Assembly: GCA_031292575.1 (NCBI GenBank) | Contig: JARLGX010000008.1 | Span: 253,220-317,219, forward strand | Source: Paludibacter sp. | GTDB lineage: Bacteria; Bacteroidota; Bacteroidia; Bacteroidales; Paludibacteraceae | DNA: 64,000 nt | Reading direction: 5' to 3' | In this document: positions 47,555 to 57,509 of the stretch, piece by piece | How positions within the stretch are numbered: the stretch's first letter is position 1 | How the letters are laid out: each line of letters opens with the position of its first letter | Notes under the pieces: generated by a model | Told to the model about the DNA's origin: nothing | The model's database searches: none | Seen by the model: only the letters and a program-made list of their open reading frames with translations | Made by a program: the position numbers and the translations under genes

Positions 47555-49408
47555 TTATTTCTGACAATTAAACAATGGTACTATGCTACCCAACTTGGAA
47601 TACTGGTAAAATGGTCCGGGGAATCTTGATAATTCACTTGTTGAACTATCAAGAAAATCCTTGTCGATTGTAATTGCCTTGCCATCCGAATATTCAATAA
47701 ATTGTTTGCTTAAAGCGAAAAATCCTATAAACGAAGGGTCAAGAGTTGGGCAGGAAACTTTAGGGATTGATTTATTATTTATATATAAACCAACACTATC
47801 GGCAGAGTCAACAAGTTTGAATTTGGCACTTCCAACAACTATTTTACTATGTTTATCTCCCCAGGAACAAGTGGATGCATTATCTGAATATACATTATAA
47901 TCCGCTTCACAATCGGCATCACCATCCAACTGGTCAAGTCCTCCTTTGATAAATAGGTTGCTATACCAACGGTCGTCTCTGGGCAAAGCCGGAATAGTTT
48001 GTTTGATCACAAGGGAATGAGCCAAATAGTTGCTGGTGGCAAATGTTTTACCCGGAATACGGATATTACTAAACCCACAATCATAGAATAGATTCTGAAC
48101 AAAAACGTTTGCTTCTGCACTTTCCATCTTGATACCCTCTTTGCTTTCCTTACCCGGACCAGAGAGAATATTGTTGTCGAACAATGCCGGGCCATGATTA
48201 TTATAGAGATAAATACAACTTCTCCTAGTGTTGGAAATCACATTTCTTGAAATTCGCGCACCTTGAAATAATGGACCGAGAAACAGACCATAACCCCCTT
48301 CCGTTGTTCCATTCACTCGCCGGATCAAATTGTGATTCAATATTACATCAACTGCCATGGCTAAACGGATTCCAGCAGTTTCTTCGGTCGAAAATTCATT
48401 ATTTACATTAATATCTTCAATCAGGTTATCGCTTATTTCGCTACAAGTGCCATGTAGTAACCCATATATTCCAGCTTGTCCACATCGAAAAATGTGATTA
48501 TGCCGAATCACATGATGCCCAACTTCAGAAATATTCCGGGATAGGTCTCTGTATTCTGGGTTTCCCGGATTGGCATTGGGATAAAAATGCCCTGTCTGGC
48601 CAATAGAGATTGCCACTGATTTGCAATCACTCAAACTACAATTTTGGACAAGCCAATGTGTTCCACCATTTACAGCAATAGCTCCGGGCTGTTCTCCGTT
48701 AATGGTTGCCATTGGGCTGGCAATCTGGGTAATCTTAAATCCGTCCAACACAATATAGCTTACACCCGAATTAATTGTTGAGAATGCCGCTGGACGAACA
48801 TTAATTTCAGTAAGTTCTTTATTCGGATTTAATTTGCCAAAATTTGCCCATAGAATGGTTCTCCCATTTTCCTGACCAGTAAACCAGCCTCCCACTATCT
48901 GACCAACCTCTGTAATAGTTAATTTTTCCTTCAAAGGATTGTTATTCAGATACACACCCCCTAAATGGGCAGTTGGACTCTCTTTGTTAATCCAAATTGT
49001 GAACGGATTGAAACCCATGAAAACACTTTCAGCAATCTCGGCACGCCAGATATTGCCTCCTTGCTTCACCCACGATTCAATCCTCTCAGATCCTTTAATA
49101 ATTACGTTATCACCACTTGCCGCCGTATAAGTAATTCTGGAATCCATAGACGTACCTCCGGAATGGAAAATAATCATTTCCCGATAGGTTCCTTTATGGA
49201 CAATAATTCGGTCACCATGTTGTGCCAAGGTTTCCGCTTTACTAATTGTCAAAAGTGGGCTGTTCTCATTTCCGTCGTTGGAATCCAGACCTGTTTTTGC
49301 GACATGAATAACTCTGCCTGTTGTATTTGCTGCAGATATATTGACAGATAATTGTAATGCCAACAATATGACTGCCAGAACTACTAATAAAAATTGTTTA
49401 TGAATCAT
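47555..49408 (-). CDS. GH120-like right-handed beta-helix protein with altered catalytic positions
   Basis: This 617-residue secreted protein has a signal peptide (to about residue 27). Its layout matches GH120 beta-xylosidases: HVAKTGLDSNDG, HSGGTSMDSRITYTAASGD, IIKGSERIESW, FNPFTIW, LDGFKITQ, HHVIRHNHIFRCGQAGIYG and NHGPALFDNNIL. From memory of the family, the nucleophile Asp sits in a GLWLD segment and the acid Glu in FVEVSHGP. Here the equivalents are GLFLG (G378) and YLYNNHGP (Y402). The residues expected for hydrolysis are therefore missing; it may use others, act as a lyase, or bind only. Confidence 0.65.
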   Translation of the reverse strand: MIHKQFLLVVLAVILLALQLSVNISAANTTGRVIHVAKTGLDSNDGNENSPLLTISKAETLAQHGDRIIVHKGTYREMIIFHSGGTSMDSRITYTAASGDNVIIKGSERIESWVKQGGNIWRAEIAESVFMGFNPFTIWINKESPTAHLGGVYLNNNPLKEKLTITEVGQIVGGWFTGQENGRTILWANFGKLNPNKELTEINVRPAAFSTINSGVSYIVLDGFKITQIASPMATINGEQPGAIAVNGGTHWLVQNCSLSDCKSVAISIGQTGHFYPNANPGNPEYRDLSRNISEVGHHVIRHNHIFRCGQAGIYGLLHGTCSEISDNLIEDINVNNEFSTEETAGIRLAMAVDVILNHNLIRRVNGTTEGGYGLFLGPLFQGARISRNVISNTRRSCIYLYNNHGPALFDNNILSGPGKESKEGIKMESAEANVFVQNLFYDCGFSNIRIPGKTFATSNYLAHSLVIKQTIPALPRDDRWYSNLFIKGGLDQLDGDADCEADYNVYSDNASTCSWGDKHSKIVVGSAKFKLVDSADSVGLYINNKSIPKVSCPTLDPSFIGFFALSKQFIEYSDGKAITIDKDFLDSSTSELSRFPGPFYQYSKLGSIVPLFNCQK

Positions 49409-49546
49409 TAGAAATAGTATTAATTGATTTCAATAAAAATAATTCATCATTTCACGAACGATAAGGTACTTTTGCGAAACGTAAATAATAATCATTATTG
49501 AATAAGACTGTGGAAAATGTATGTGAACTTAATGGTACTTTAGATT

Positions 49547-50545
49547 CTATTGCTTTAAAATTGTAGCCTCACCGGTTTTAATATTTAGCTTAAAAGGTTT
49601 TGGAGTTGGTAACCACAATTTCCCATCGCCAATTTCTACGGGCATCCAAAGGTAACGAGAATCCCATTGTGTTTTTGGTTTCCATATATCTCCCATAAAA
49701 ATCACAGTCGTTTTCTTTGTTCCAACAACTTTAATGAGCATGGTCGATTGAGATCCGTAAGTATTAGTTTCTACAGGTGCTATATCTTTAAATTCGGTCC
49801 AGGGGCCTTCCAGAGAAGGTGCTGTAGCATATTTGTTAGGATTAGCACGCCATCCGGTGAGAGCTGAACCAATTGAATAATACAAACCCTTATAGTGCAT
49901 AATTGCTCCGCCTTCCATATGGGCTTTGACAAGTGTCATCTCTTTTTCAACGTTCATATAATCGTCGGAAAGTCGGGCAATCCGAAAACCGAATGGACGA
50001 TCTTCAAAAACCAGATACGCTGTACCATCGTCGTCGATAAACTGACCAATATCGCGACTTTCATGCCCAAGCGGACGGAATCGTTTCACGAATTTAAATT
50101 CACCGTCGGGTTTATTGCATACTGCCACTCCAACTTGTGCAACTTTGTATTTACCATCATCAATATGGAAGTACATGACATATTTCTTTGTTTTTTTATT
50201 ATAGTAAACTTTAGGTCGTTCCAATACCCAATTCGAGTCCAATGAGTCCGGCTGGAGCATTTTAACAACATTTCCCCTAAACTTCCAGTTCGTCAAGTCT
50301 TTAGATGAATAACAACTTACATAGCGATACTGCGAATCAAGATCTTTAGCCCTTTGTTCACCATACCAGTAGTATGTATTTTTAATATTGATTATTCCAC
50401 CACCATGGGCTTGAATATGGTTACCTGCCTCGTCAGGCCATACTTCACCTGGACGAATGATATCTTGCTTTTGTGCAAGTAAACTTGTGAATAGAGTCGC
50501 TAAAAAAAGCGTGAGAAATTGGTGTTTTAAAAAATTCTGTTTCAT
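49547..50545 (-). CDS. GH43 glycosidase of the base-less type (subfamily 24/34-like)
   Basis: This 332-residue secreted five-bladed propeller has a signal peptide to about residue 24 (LLAQ). Residues D165 (ESRDIGQFIDDDG) and E211 (AHMEGGAIMHYKG) match the GH43 modulator and acid. Where most GH43 enzymes have the base Asp, this one reads GNHIQAHGGG (residues 41-50), the sequence type of exo-beta-1,3-galactanases and relatives that lack the base. This hints at a galactan side chain or backbone. It lies 49 bp after the PL38-like gene and 138 bp before the GH120-like gene. Confidence 0.82.
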   Translation of the reverse strand: MKQNFLKHQFLTLFLATLFTSLLAQKQDIIRPGEVWPDEAGNHIQAHGGGIINIKNTYYWYGEQRAKDLDSQYRYVSCYSSKDLTNWKFRGNVVKMLQPDSLDSNWVLERPKVYYNKKTKKYVMYFHIDDGKYKVAQVGVAVCNKPDGEFKFVKRFRPLGHESRDIGQFIDDDGTAYLVFEDRPFGFRIARLSDDYMNVEKEMTLVKAHMEGGAIMHYKGLYYSIGSALTGWRANPNKYATAPSLEGPWTEFKDIAPVETNTYGSQSTMLIKVVGTKKTTVIFMGDIWKPKTQWDSRYLWMPVEIGDGKLWLPTPKPFKLNIKTGEATILKQ

Positions 50546-50594
50546 ATCATATAGATTATTTAGTCATTAATCGAAAGACTACAATGATAATCCA

Positions 50595-51773
50595 TTATTT
50601 TCCTGTACCATAAAAAAGCAAAGTTCCAAAGGCCGGTTGATCACGGTCATATCCTTCGGGGCGATTTTTTTTGATTACTTTTTCAGTATAAGGCATTGAC
50701 AAACCTTTAATGTTTACATAGTGGTTATAAACCATCTCGTAAATAGGGATAAAATGTCCCCGGCTTTTATCTGAAATCACTGTCCAATCTGAATATTTAC
50801 CTGTAATGTCTTTCCATGTTGTAAAAGGCACATTGTCGTCTCCCAAATTGTACCTGACAACATATTCAAATCCTTTAAGAAGACGATTGTTTAAGGCACT
50901 GTACAGGTCGTCTCCCTGATTATAGGCAATTTCACAAACTGTAGCCATTGCACCAATTCCTAACTGGGAATGTCCCTGATCACGTCCGCTTTCCTGAATT
51001 TGACCGGTGGTACCGCTAATATAATTTTGAATAGTTCCGTTGTCGTTTGCATTATAATAAAAGTCAATTGCTTTGTTATACATCGCTTTGTTATCGAAGT
51101 AAATAGCCGCAGAGATGTAGGTTTTAGTTACTATAGATCCCCAGTTTCCGTTCGTATATGCTTTGGTTTTATAAAATGTTTCGCAAACCGGAAGAAAAAT
51201 ACAGGTTATCATTTTGTTTATTTTACCCAATTGATCGGGAGTCATTCCGTTATAAGTATAACGAAGTATTTCCATGGCATTAATAATTTTAAGTCCTTCC
51301 AAACCCACTAAAAGTGGAGCATCGTTTGTTGACGGAATAAACTTTAAGCTATCGGCATACGCACCCAGTATTTCTAATGATTTCTTTGCATGACTTTCAT
51401 CTTTTGTGGCAATCCACATCAAAGCATTCAGATAGGCGGCACTGAAATCGGCTTCCATTTTGCTTTTTGTATAAGCATATTGACCATCTCTCGAAATAAT
51501 TTTAAAAGGACCATTCATCTTGTATTGGGGACTGGCACAGGGATGATTCTTCAATAATTCATAGGAACCATATTCCGGCATAGTTTTCTTTGAAGCTACT
51601 TCAAAAATATGATCCAACGAAGCCTGTGAGTGAAGAATACCCGGATGAACAAAACTTTTTGAATGTTTAACGTTAATAATAATGATAGACTTTCTGCTTT
51701 GCGCTGAATTTTGAACAGTTGCGCAAAAAAAAAGTAACACAAGTAAGACTGGAAATATATTTTGTTTTTTCAT
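50595..51773 (-). CDS. PL38-like polysaccharide lyase (PF05426 family)
   Basis: This 392-residue secreted enzyme has signal peptide LLFFCATVQNSAQ. Motifs SFVHPGILHSQASLD, NGNWGSIVTKTYISAAIYFDN, QESGRDQGHSQLGIGAMATVCEIAYNQGDD and HFIPIYEMVYNHY match PL38-type toroid lyases. It is paralogous to 46319-47542 (same length and motif order), so the locus carries two compact enzymes of this type beside two larger ones. It starts 72 bp after the GH127 gene and is co-directional with the surrounding degradative genes. Confidence 0.83.
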   Translation of the reverse strand: MKKQNIFPVLLVLLFFCATVQNSAQSRKSIIIINVKHSKSFVHPGILHSQASLDHIFEVASKKTMPEYGSYELLKNHPCASPQYKMNGPFKIISRDGQYAYTKSKMEADFSAAYLNALMWIATKDESHAKKSLEILGAYADSLKFIPSTNDAPLLVGLEGLKIINAMEILRYTYNGMTPDQLGKINKMITCIFLPVCETFYKTKAYTNGNWGSIVTKTYISAAIYFDNKAMYNKAIDFYYNANDNGTIQNYISGTTGQIQESGRDQGHSQLGIGAMATVCEIAYNQGDDLYSALNNRLLKGFEYVVRYNLGDDNVPFTTWKDITGKYSDWTVISDKSRGHFIPIYEMVYNHYVNIKGLSMPYTEKVIKKNRPEGYDRDQPAFGTLLFYGTGK

Positions 51774-51845
51774 TTTTATTTTTTTTGTTAATACGTGGCT
51801 TTGTTACAGACAATGATTGGTGGCAAATATCTCCTTCAAACTTTT

Positions 51846-53771
51846 TTATTTCAAATCCCAATACACCACATAACGCTGACGTTGAATGCGGTACAATGGT
51901 TCAAGCATTACACCTTCATTCACTGTTTTAAATATAAGTTTATCGCTATCCGGCAAATTAATTATCTGTTTGTCAAGTTGTAATGCGTCTAATTTCAGGG
52001 AGTATACCAAATCTGCGGGAACGTGATAATTGTAAGTGTAATAATCGTTATACAGTTTTGGATTTGAATACGGCTCAGGTTTTTCCATTCCTTCCGTTCC
52101 CATTTCTCCGGCCAAAATTATCGGTCCATAAGCGATGGCAACTTTTCGGTCATTGTCGGGTGTAGGAATCAGGTGCAATTTCATGTTGTAGTTGATATCT
52201 ACTTTATCACCTGTCTTCCATTTCCGGTTTAATTCAATGTAACTTCCCGGTTTTTGCTTTATAGCAACTTTCTTTCCATTTATTTTCACACTCGCACCCC
52301 AAATGGCCCACGACGGATAACGAATAGAAATGGTTACTTTCTCATTTCCTGCTTTATCAATTATTAAGTTTGTAACTCCATTCTCAGGGAATTTCGTTTC
52401 CTGACTAACAATCATATTTCGTTCCTTCCATGTCAAAATTGATGGAATAAATAGATTCACATACAAAGCTTTATCGGTATGGTAATAAATAGCTTCACCA
52501 AACTTAGCCTGATTTTCAAAACCAGTTCCTACGCAACACCAAAACGAACTGTCGGGTGTGCTGTACACTTTGTGCGCTCCGGCCATCATGGGTAGAAAAT
52601 AAGCTACCATACCCGTTTTGTCATCTTGCTGACCAAGAATGTGGTTATATAAAGCTTCTTCATAATAATCGGCGTACTTCACATCAGGATTTGCACAAAA
52701 CAAATGGCGTGTAAGTTTGAGCATATTGTACACATTGCATGATTCACCAGTATAACCAGTTAAATGTTCGGACTGATGATCGGGTAAAAAGAAATGTTCT
52801 TTATCGCTGTTACTGCCTGTGCAATAAGAGTGATGATCTACAACCGTATTCCAGAAGAAATCAGCCATTTGAAGATATGTTTCGTTACCTTCCAACTCAT
52901 TATCGCGTACCAGACCGATGAGTTTCGGGATAAAGGTATTAGCATGTTTGCCATTTAAATTGTCTTCATGTTTTTTCAGAGGGTCAAGTACTTCATTGTG
53001 ATAGAAAAACTCAGCCAACCATTTATCATTTGGATTGCCCGTAATGGCGTACAAGTTATAAAACGAATCATTTATTCCTCCAAACTCATTGCGGAGCATT
53101 ATTTTCCGTTGCTCTTCAGTCAGTGGATTCAGTTTATTATAAGCCCAATCCGCCATTTTCACAGCAATATCCAATGCTTGTTTGCTGTTACAATACAAAT
53201 ATTGATCAATCAAACCTGCCAATATTTTATGTAAAGTATACCACGGAGCCCAAACACTTTGTCCGGCAATGTTACGATCTATAAAGTTCTGAGGAAAAGC
53301 ACTCAGATAACCACCCTGATTCAGAGCTACCTGAACCTCACCTAATCCTTTTACCAGACTGTCGGCTTTGAGTTTATAAACTTCATTACCTGTTGAACCG
53401 TAAAACAAAGCCAGTGCTGAAAGCACATGACCGGTAGTATGACCACGTAAATCGCAATCTAACGACTCCCAACCACCCAGTTTTGGTGTCACCATATATC
53501 CACCTTCCCTTCCGCTAAATACACCAGCATTCGTTCTAAAACTATGTAAAAGAGAATTTACATTCAACGACAAAATCCATTTGCTGCTTCTCTCCATATT
53601 TTCTTTGAATGGACTTTCGAGCAAACGAATATCTTGTAAATCGAAAGCTGAAACTTTAGGCATAAATTTATCTTCAATAGCAAATTTCCCTTGCTGCTGG
53701 CCAGGATAATGGGATTGAGAAAATGAGGTTACTGAAAAGAAAGCGATAATTACGATTAAATAATTTTTCAT
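51846..53771 (-). CDS. GH127-type (DUF1680) beta-L-arabinofuranosidase
   Basis: This 641-residue secreted protein has a signal peptide to about residue 18. The catalytic zinc site of GH127/GH146 is complete: E343 and C345 (TGESCNVYN) plus the tandem cysteines C412-C413 (WCCVGTG), with an acidic residue at E325 (SDKEHF). In characterised enzymes the second cysteine group provides the nucleophile that releases beta-L-arabinofuranose. The alpha/beta hydrolase gene lies 14 bp upstream, so they are co-transcribed. GH127 and its relatives GH146/GH142 cannot be separated by eye. Confidence 0.88.
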   Translation of the reverse strand: MKNYLIVIIAFFSVTSFSQSHYPGQQQGKFAIEDKFMPKVSAFDLQDIRLLESPFKENMERSSKWILSLNVNSLLHSFRTNAGVFSGREGGYMVTPKLGGWESLDCDLRGHTTGHVLSALALFYGSTGNEVYKLKADSLVKGLGEVQVALNQGGYLSAFPQNFIDRNIAGQSVWAPWYTLHKILAGLIDQYLYCNSKQALDIAVKMADWAYNKLNPLTEEQRKIMLRNEFGGINDSFYNLYAITGNPNDKWLAEFFYHNEVLDPLKKHEDNLNGKHANTFIPKLIGLVRDNELEGNETYLQMADFFWNTVVDHHSYCTGSNSDKEHFFLPDHQSEHLTGYTGESCNVYNMLKLTRHLFCANPDVKYADYYEEALYNHILGQQDDKTGMVAYFLPMMAGAHKVYSTPDSSFWCCVGTGFENQAKFGEAIYYHTDKALYVNLFIPSILTWKERNMIVSQETKFPENGVTNLIIDKAGNEKVTISIRYPSWAIWGASVKINGKKVAIKQKPGSYIELNRKWKTGDKVDINYNMKLHLIPTPDNDRKVAIAYGPIILAGEMGTEGMEKPEPYSNPKLYNDYYTYNYHVPADLVYSLKLDALQLDKQIINLPDSDKLIFKTVNEGVMLEPLYRIQRQRYVVYWDLK

Positions 53772-53785
53772 ATTTTCTGTTGAAT

Positions 53786-55399
53786 TTATTGTTGAATATA
53801 AAATGTTCGGCTTACTGACTCTGCTGTTTGAATCTTAGGGTCAATGCTTCTTCCATATTGCCAGGCAATAACTGTGACCTCTACGGGAAATTTAGCCTTT
53901 GGGGGTATGTTAGTCAATATAAGTTTACCATTCTTAATCTCAACCGGACCTTCTCGAACATAAAAATAAACCGGCATTCCACTATTGGATATTGCGTGTA
54001 AATCTAACCATTTTATTGATTTTCTAATATTAGAAATAGAATCAAAACTAATTTGCTGAGGGGTTCCTGCCAAATTACGATGGGGAATACGGATATTGAG
54101 TTGTTGAACCGAGCTTTTGTAGATTGCATCACCTTTACTGGTTGCAATCAGCCATATATCACCGGTTCGTTTTACACTGTTTAATCCCATTCTATAAAAA
54201 CGTACAGTGAATGTACTATCGTTTACTTTTTCCACCGGACCGCAAATTCTTGTAATTACAGGTTTTGCTTTTACATGTTCATGAGTTTTATTCTTTCTCA
54301 AAGAGTCTGTAAAAATTGCTTTTAGATGAAAAGTCAATCCATCAGAATCCGGCTCGAAACGTGGATTATAACGGGCAAACTGTTTCAAATTAAAGTTTAA
54401 TAAATCTCCTTTTTGTTCAAAGCCAATATACTGTTCTTTTTTACCACGAACGTTAGCGTAGTATTTTTCCGTAGCATCTACCATTTCTTTATCAAAATAC
54501 CAGAATGCATCATTTCTATTTCCTCTGTATTCTTTATTTGGTGAAGCTTTTGCTTTAGGGATGCTATCTTTCCGCCATCTGTCTGCTAACCAACCAGCTT
54601 CAGGATCAATCGGAATTAAATCTACCGGTTTGTTTTTGAAACTAATTATAGGCAAACGGTATTTTGCTGCTTTTTCTATAAATAAACATAAGTAATTCAC
54701 CAGATTATCAGAATAATCGAAATGTCCGTGACCTGCATCGCAAAGGAAAGAAACACATGCTTTTGGATGAGCTTTTTTATAATCCAACGCAGGTTGCACG
54801 CGTGCTTCCCACCATTCATATTCACCTTCCACCATCAATCCTGGTATTCCATCAATATTTTTGGTTTTCCAATCCGGATTTTTTCTACCACAGCCAGTCA
54901 AATTGGTTGTAGGTGCATCGCCATGAATTGAAAGGATAGCTAATGTTCGATCAGGATTCTGAGCTGCAAAATTCCAGGGGAAAGTAGCATAAGCAGAATG
55001 ACCAATAGGAATTATTGGAGCATATTTAAGTTCTTCATAACCTGAAACTTCAGCCAACGAATTCATCATTTCATCGAAGGACTGTTGGGGGTTGTCACGT
55101 TCATCCCATAGTGGATCGAGCCCCGGAGTTATCCAAATTTCAGCAAAACCCATTTTACATAATATTTTTCTAAAAGTAGGATGTTCAAAAATTCCTTCTT
55201 CGAGCATGTTATGATTTCCAACCACAACACCCCTCACTTGTTTACAATCAGAAGGAATCCACAGAAAAGCACGCGGATGATCGTTTGTTTCTGAAGAAAC
55301 ATTACTTTGAATTTGTACTGACCACTGCCATTCCGCAGCAAAAGTTGTTCTCGAAATAATGAACAACAACAGAAAAAAACTCAATCTTCTAAATATCAT
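53786..55399 (-). CDS. Secreted alpha/beta hydrolase (putative carbohydrate esterase)
   Basis: This 537-residue protein has a signal peptide (to FAAEW) and an alpha/beta hydrolase domain (about 40-245) with nucleophile motif GHSAYA near residue 143 and a likely histidine in DAGHGHFDY (about 222). Towards the C-terminus are one or two beta-sandwich domains (about 330-535). Proteins of this layout occur beside pectin and arabinogalactan PUL enzymes and may remove methyl, acetyl or aromatic esters. No activity is assignable. It is the first gene after the terminator that ends SusC/SusD pair 1. Confidence 0.72.
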   Translation of the reverse strand: MIFRRLSFFLLLFIISRTTFAAEWQWSVQIQSNVSSETNDHPRAFLWIPSDCKQVRGVVVGNHNMLEEGIFEHPTFRKILCKMGFAEIWITPGLDPLWDERDNPQQSFDEMMNSLAEVSGYEELKYAPIIPIGHSAYATFPWNFAAQNPDRTLAILSIHGDAPTTNLTGCGRKNPDWKTKNIDGIPGLMVEGEYEWWEARVQPALDYKKAHPKACVSFLCDAGHGHFDYSDNLVNYLCLFIEKAAKYRLPIISFKNKPVDLIPIDPEAGWLADRWRKDSIPKAKASPNKEYRGNRNDAFWYFDKEMVDATEKYYANVRGKKEQYIGFEQKGDLLNFNLKQFARYNPRFEPDSDGLTFHLKAIFTDSLRKNKTHEHVKAKPVITRICGPVEKVNDSTFTVRFYRMGLNSVKRTGDIWLIATSKGDAIYKSSVQQLNIRIPHRNLAGTPQQISFDSISNIRKSIKWLDLHAISNSGMPVYFYVREGPVEIKNGKLILTNIPPKAKFPVEVTVIAWQYGRSIDPKIQTAESVSRTFYIQQ

Positions 55400-55484
55400 A
55401 AAATCATTTTTTAATAAATATCACTCCCTCTTTATTTTATACGAACAGAATTTATAAACACTTAATTCTGAAATAACAAAAATA

Positions 55485-55520
55485 CAAAAAAAACGAGGTT
55501 ACAATTATTGCAACCTCGTT
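55485..55520 (-). terminator. Strong intrinsic terminator after SusC/SusD pair 1
   Basis: A 9-bp perfect stem, AACGAGGTT (55492-55500) with AACCTCGTT (55512-55520), has an 11-base loop. On the minus strand it is followed by an uninterrupted run of T residues. It lies 42 bp after the SusD stop and so separates transport-gene mRNA from the enzyme genes downstream, though partial readthrough is common in PULs. Confidence 0.9.
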
Positions 55521-55562
55521 GAAAAAAACGCCTTAAAGAAAACTAATTAAAAAAACGTGAGA

Positions 55563-57482
55563 CTACCAACTTGGATTTTGTTTCATCAATGGATCCAAAT
55601 GAATTTCATCTGTTGGTAGTGGTTGCAAATAATTTTTAAGTGCAAAGTGACGATTAGATGCCTGTTCGGTAATAACGGCTCCTGGTTTTAAGGTAGCAAT
55701 ACCCGAATAAGTAGAACATGGGGTTTCAGTCGTAGAGATAAATCCAGCAGGGTAACTAATAGGATTATATACCAATACTTTAGAAAATGGATTCATAGCT
55801 GTTACATACTCGGTGTTTACACCATTATATTGAACATAAGCTCCGGCACTTGCATAATCCAACTCCTGTTGTGCAATACCCCAACGACATAAATCCGCTA
55901 TACGCTGTCCTTCCCCAAAGAGCTCAAGAGCACGTTCACGTCGGATTTCTCCTAGTAAAGTTAAGTCACTGTGGGCTGCAACCAACGCATTAGTTAAAGG
56001 TGCAACTCCCGCACGAGCACGAACCAAATTGATAGAATAATTCAAATCAGCATCCGAAATAGCACCATTATTTAACTCACAAGTTGCTTCTGCATAAATC
56101 AAGTAAACTTCTGCAAGTCTAATCTGATAATAATCAGCAGATTCCTGATAATCTTGTCTTCCAGGGTTTTCTGTAGCAAATTTTCTACCAACATAGCCAT
56201 TAGCTCCCTGAAGTATTGGAACATATGTTAATTGAGAAACTAAAGATGAAGTTGTTATTGAATTAATATCTATCGTATAATTAGCACCACCACCATTAGT
56301 TGAAGTTCCATAACCCCAATAACGCGTAAACGGAAGTTTCACTGTAGAAGTTAAACGATAATCTCGGTTTGCAAATTCACTGACCATTGTTGAGTATCCT
56401 TGAAATAATGGGGAATCCTGAATTGGAAGACCATCGGTGCAAAGAAACATATCCATTAATTTACGTGTTGGCCCAGCCGGTACTGTGTGAGTAAGATTGG
56501 TATTACCTGGACGATTCGAGACATCATAAACTGAACGGAAAATAGCTTCAGTATTCGAGGCTTTAGTTAAACCAGCAGGGTTCGATTTTGCATCTTCTAA
56601 ATTGAACAAGTAATAATAACTAGTACGCAAATAATTGTTTGGAGTAACAGCAGTAATTGTTGAAGAATTTTCCACTCCTTTCCATAATGCAAAATTACCA
56701 CTATCGATAACCTTCTTAGCCATTTGTTGAGCCATATTTAAATAATTGGTATATTGAGCGGCATTATAACCTTTGCTTCCGGCACCACTTGTGGTTCCAT
56801 CACCATCGGTAGTTGTTCTTACATATTTTTCCCAAGTACCCTCAAACAAACATACCCGTGCTTTAAGTGCCCATGCTGCTTCCAGAGTCACATGTCCATC
56901 ATTGCTGCTTGTTTTTACTGTATAATTTTGAAGACGTGAAATTGCGCTATCTAAATCTGCAGTAATTTGAGTCATTACTTCATAACGTGAATTACGTGGA
57001 AGTTGCGTTTGAGTAACATCAAGCGGCTTTGTGACAATAGGTACCCCACCAAAACGTTTCAACAGAAAGAAATGATGCCAGGCACGAAAAAAGTAGGCCT
57101 GTCCTATCGGCACAGAGATATTATCTGTACCCTTATATTCACTTGCTTTTTCGAGAAGAATGTTTACTGTTCGTAACCATCCATAAGTTTGTGTCCAGTA
57201 AGTATCTGTAGTAGTGGGAACATTATTGCCGCTACCCATATCACCCAACTGAGGATTGATATCACTCCCATAATCAAAATTAATTGGATAAGTTGTATTT
57301 CCAAGCCAGCCATAAACATTGGTGTGTAAATTATTTGCAGCTGCCTGAAAATCAGACAAATTCCTAAAATAGACACTTTCAGATAAAGTATCGGTTGGTG
57401 TCAGATTCAGCATGTCAGAACATCCAACAAAAATTACTGCAAGAAATAACCCAATTAGTATAAATATTTTATTTTTTTTCAT
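55563..57482 (-). CDS. SusD-like surface glycan-binding lipoprotein (pair 1)
   Basis: This 639-residue SusD/RagB protein has lipobox IFVGC (C21), TPR-like helices (AYFFRAWHHFFLLKRFGGVPI) and the motifs YYQIRLAEVYLIYAEATCE, INLVRARAG and IRRERALELFGEGQRIADLCRWG. The C-terminal LQPLPTDEIHLDPLMKQNPSW is typical. Length is within the normal upper range. It follows its SusC by 27 bp and is followed by a strong terminator, so pair 1 forms a closed two-gene transcript. Confidence 0.94.
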   Translation of the reverse strand: MKKNKIFILIGLFLAVIFVGCSDMLNLTPTDTLSESVYFRNLSDFQAAANNLHTNVYGWLGNTTYPINFDYGSDINPQLGDMGSGNNVPTTTDTYWTQTYGWLRTVNILLEKASEYKGTDNISVPIGQAYFFRAWHHFFLLKRFGGVPIVTKPLDVTQTQLPRNSRYEVMTQITADLDSAISRLQNYTVKTSSNDGHVTLEAAWALKARVCLFEGTWEKYVRTTTDGDGTTSGAGSKGYNAAQYTNYLNMAQQMAKKVIDSGNFALWKGVENSSTITAVTPNNYLRTSYYYLFNLEDAKSNPAGLTKASNTEAIFRSVYDVSNRPGNTNLTHTVPAGPTRKLMDMFLCTDGLPIQDSPLFQGYSTMVSEFANRDYRLTSTVKLPFTRYWGYGTSTNGGGANYTIDINSITTSSLVSQLTYVPILQGANGYVGRKFATENPGRQDYQESADYYQIRLAEVYLIYAEATCELNNGAISDADLNYSINLVRARAGVAPLTNALVAAHSDLTLLGEIRRERALELFGEGQRIADLCRWGIAQQELDYASAGAYVQYNGVNTEYVTAMNPFSKVLVYNPISYPAGFISTTETPCSTYSGIATLKPGAVITEQASNRHFALKNYLQPLPTDEIHLDPLMKQNPSW

Positions 57483-57509
57483 ATTCTTTATAATTTATAT
57501 TGTCTGTTA

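Noticed and set aside
26705..51773. Calling the locus an alginate PUL because of alginate-lyase-family domains
   Set aside because: No PL6, PL7 or PL17 enzyme and no KDG kinase/aldolase is present. The fold family also covers glucuronan and other lyases.
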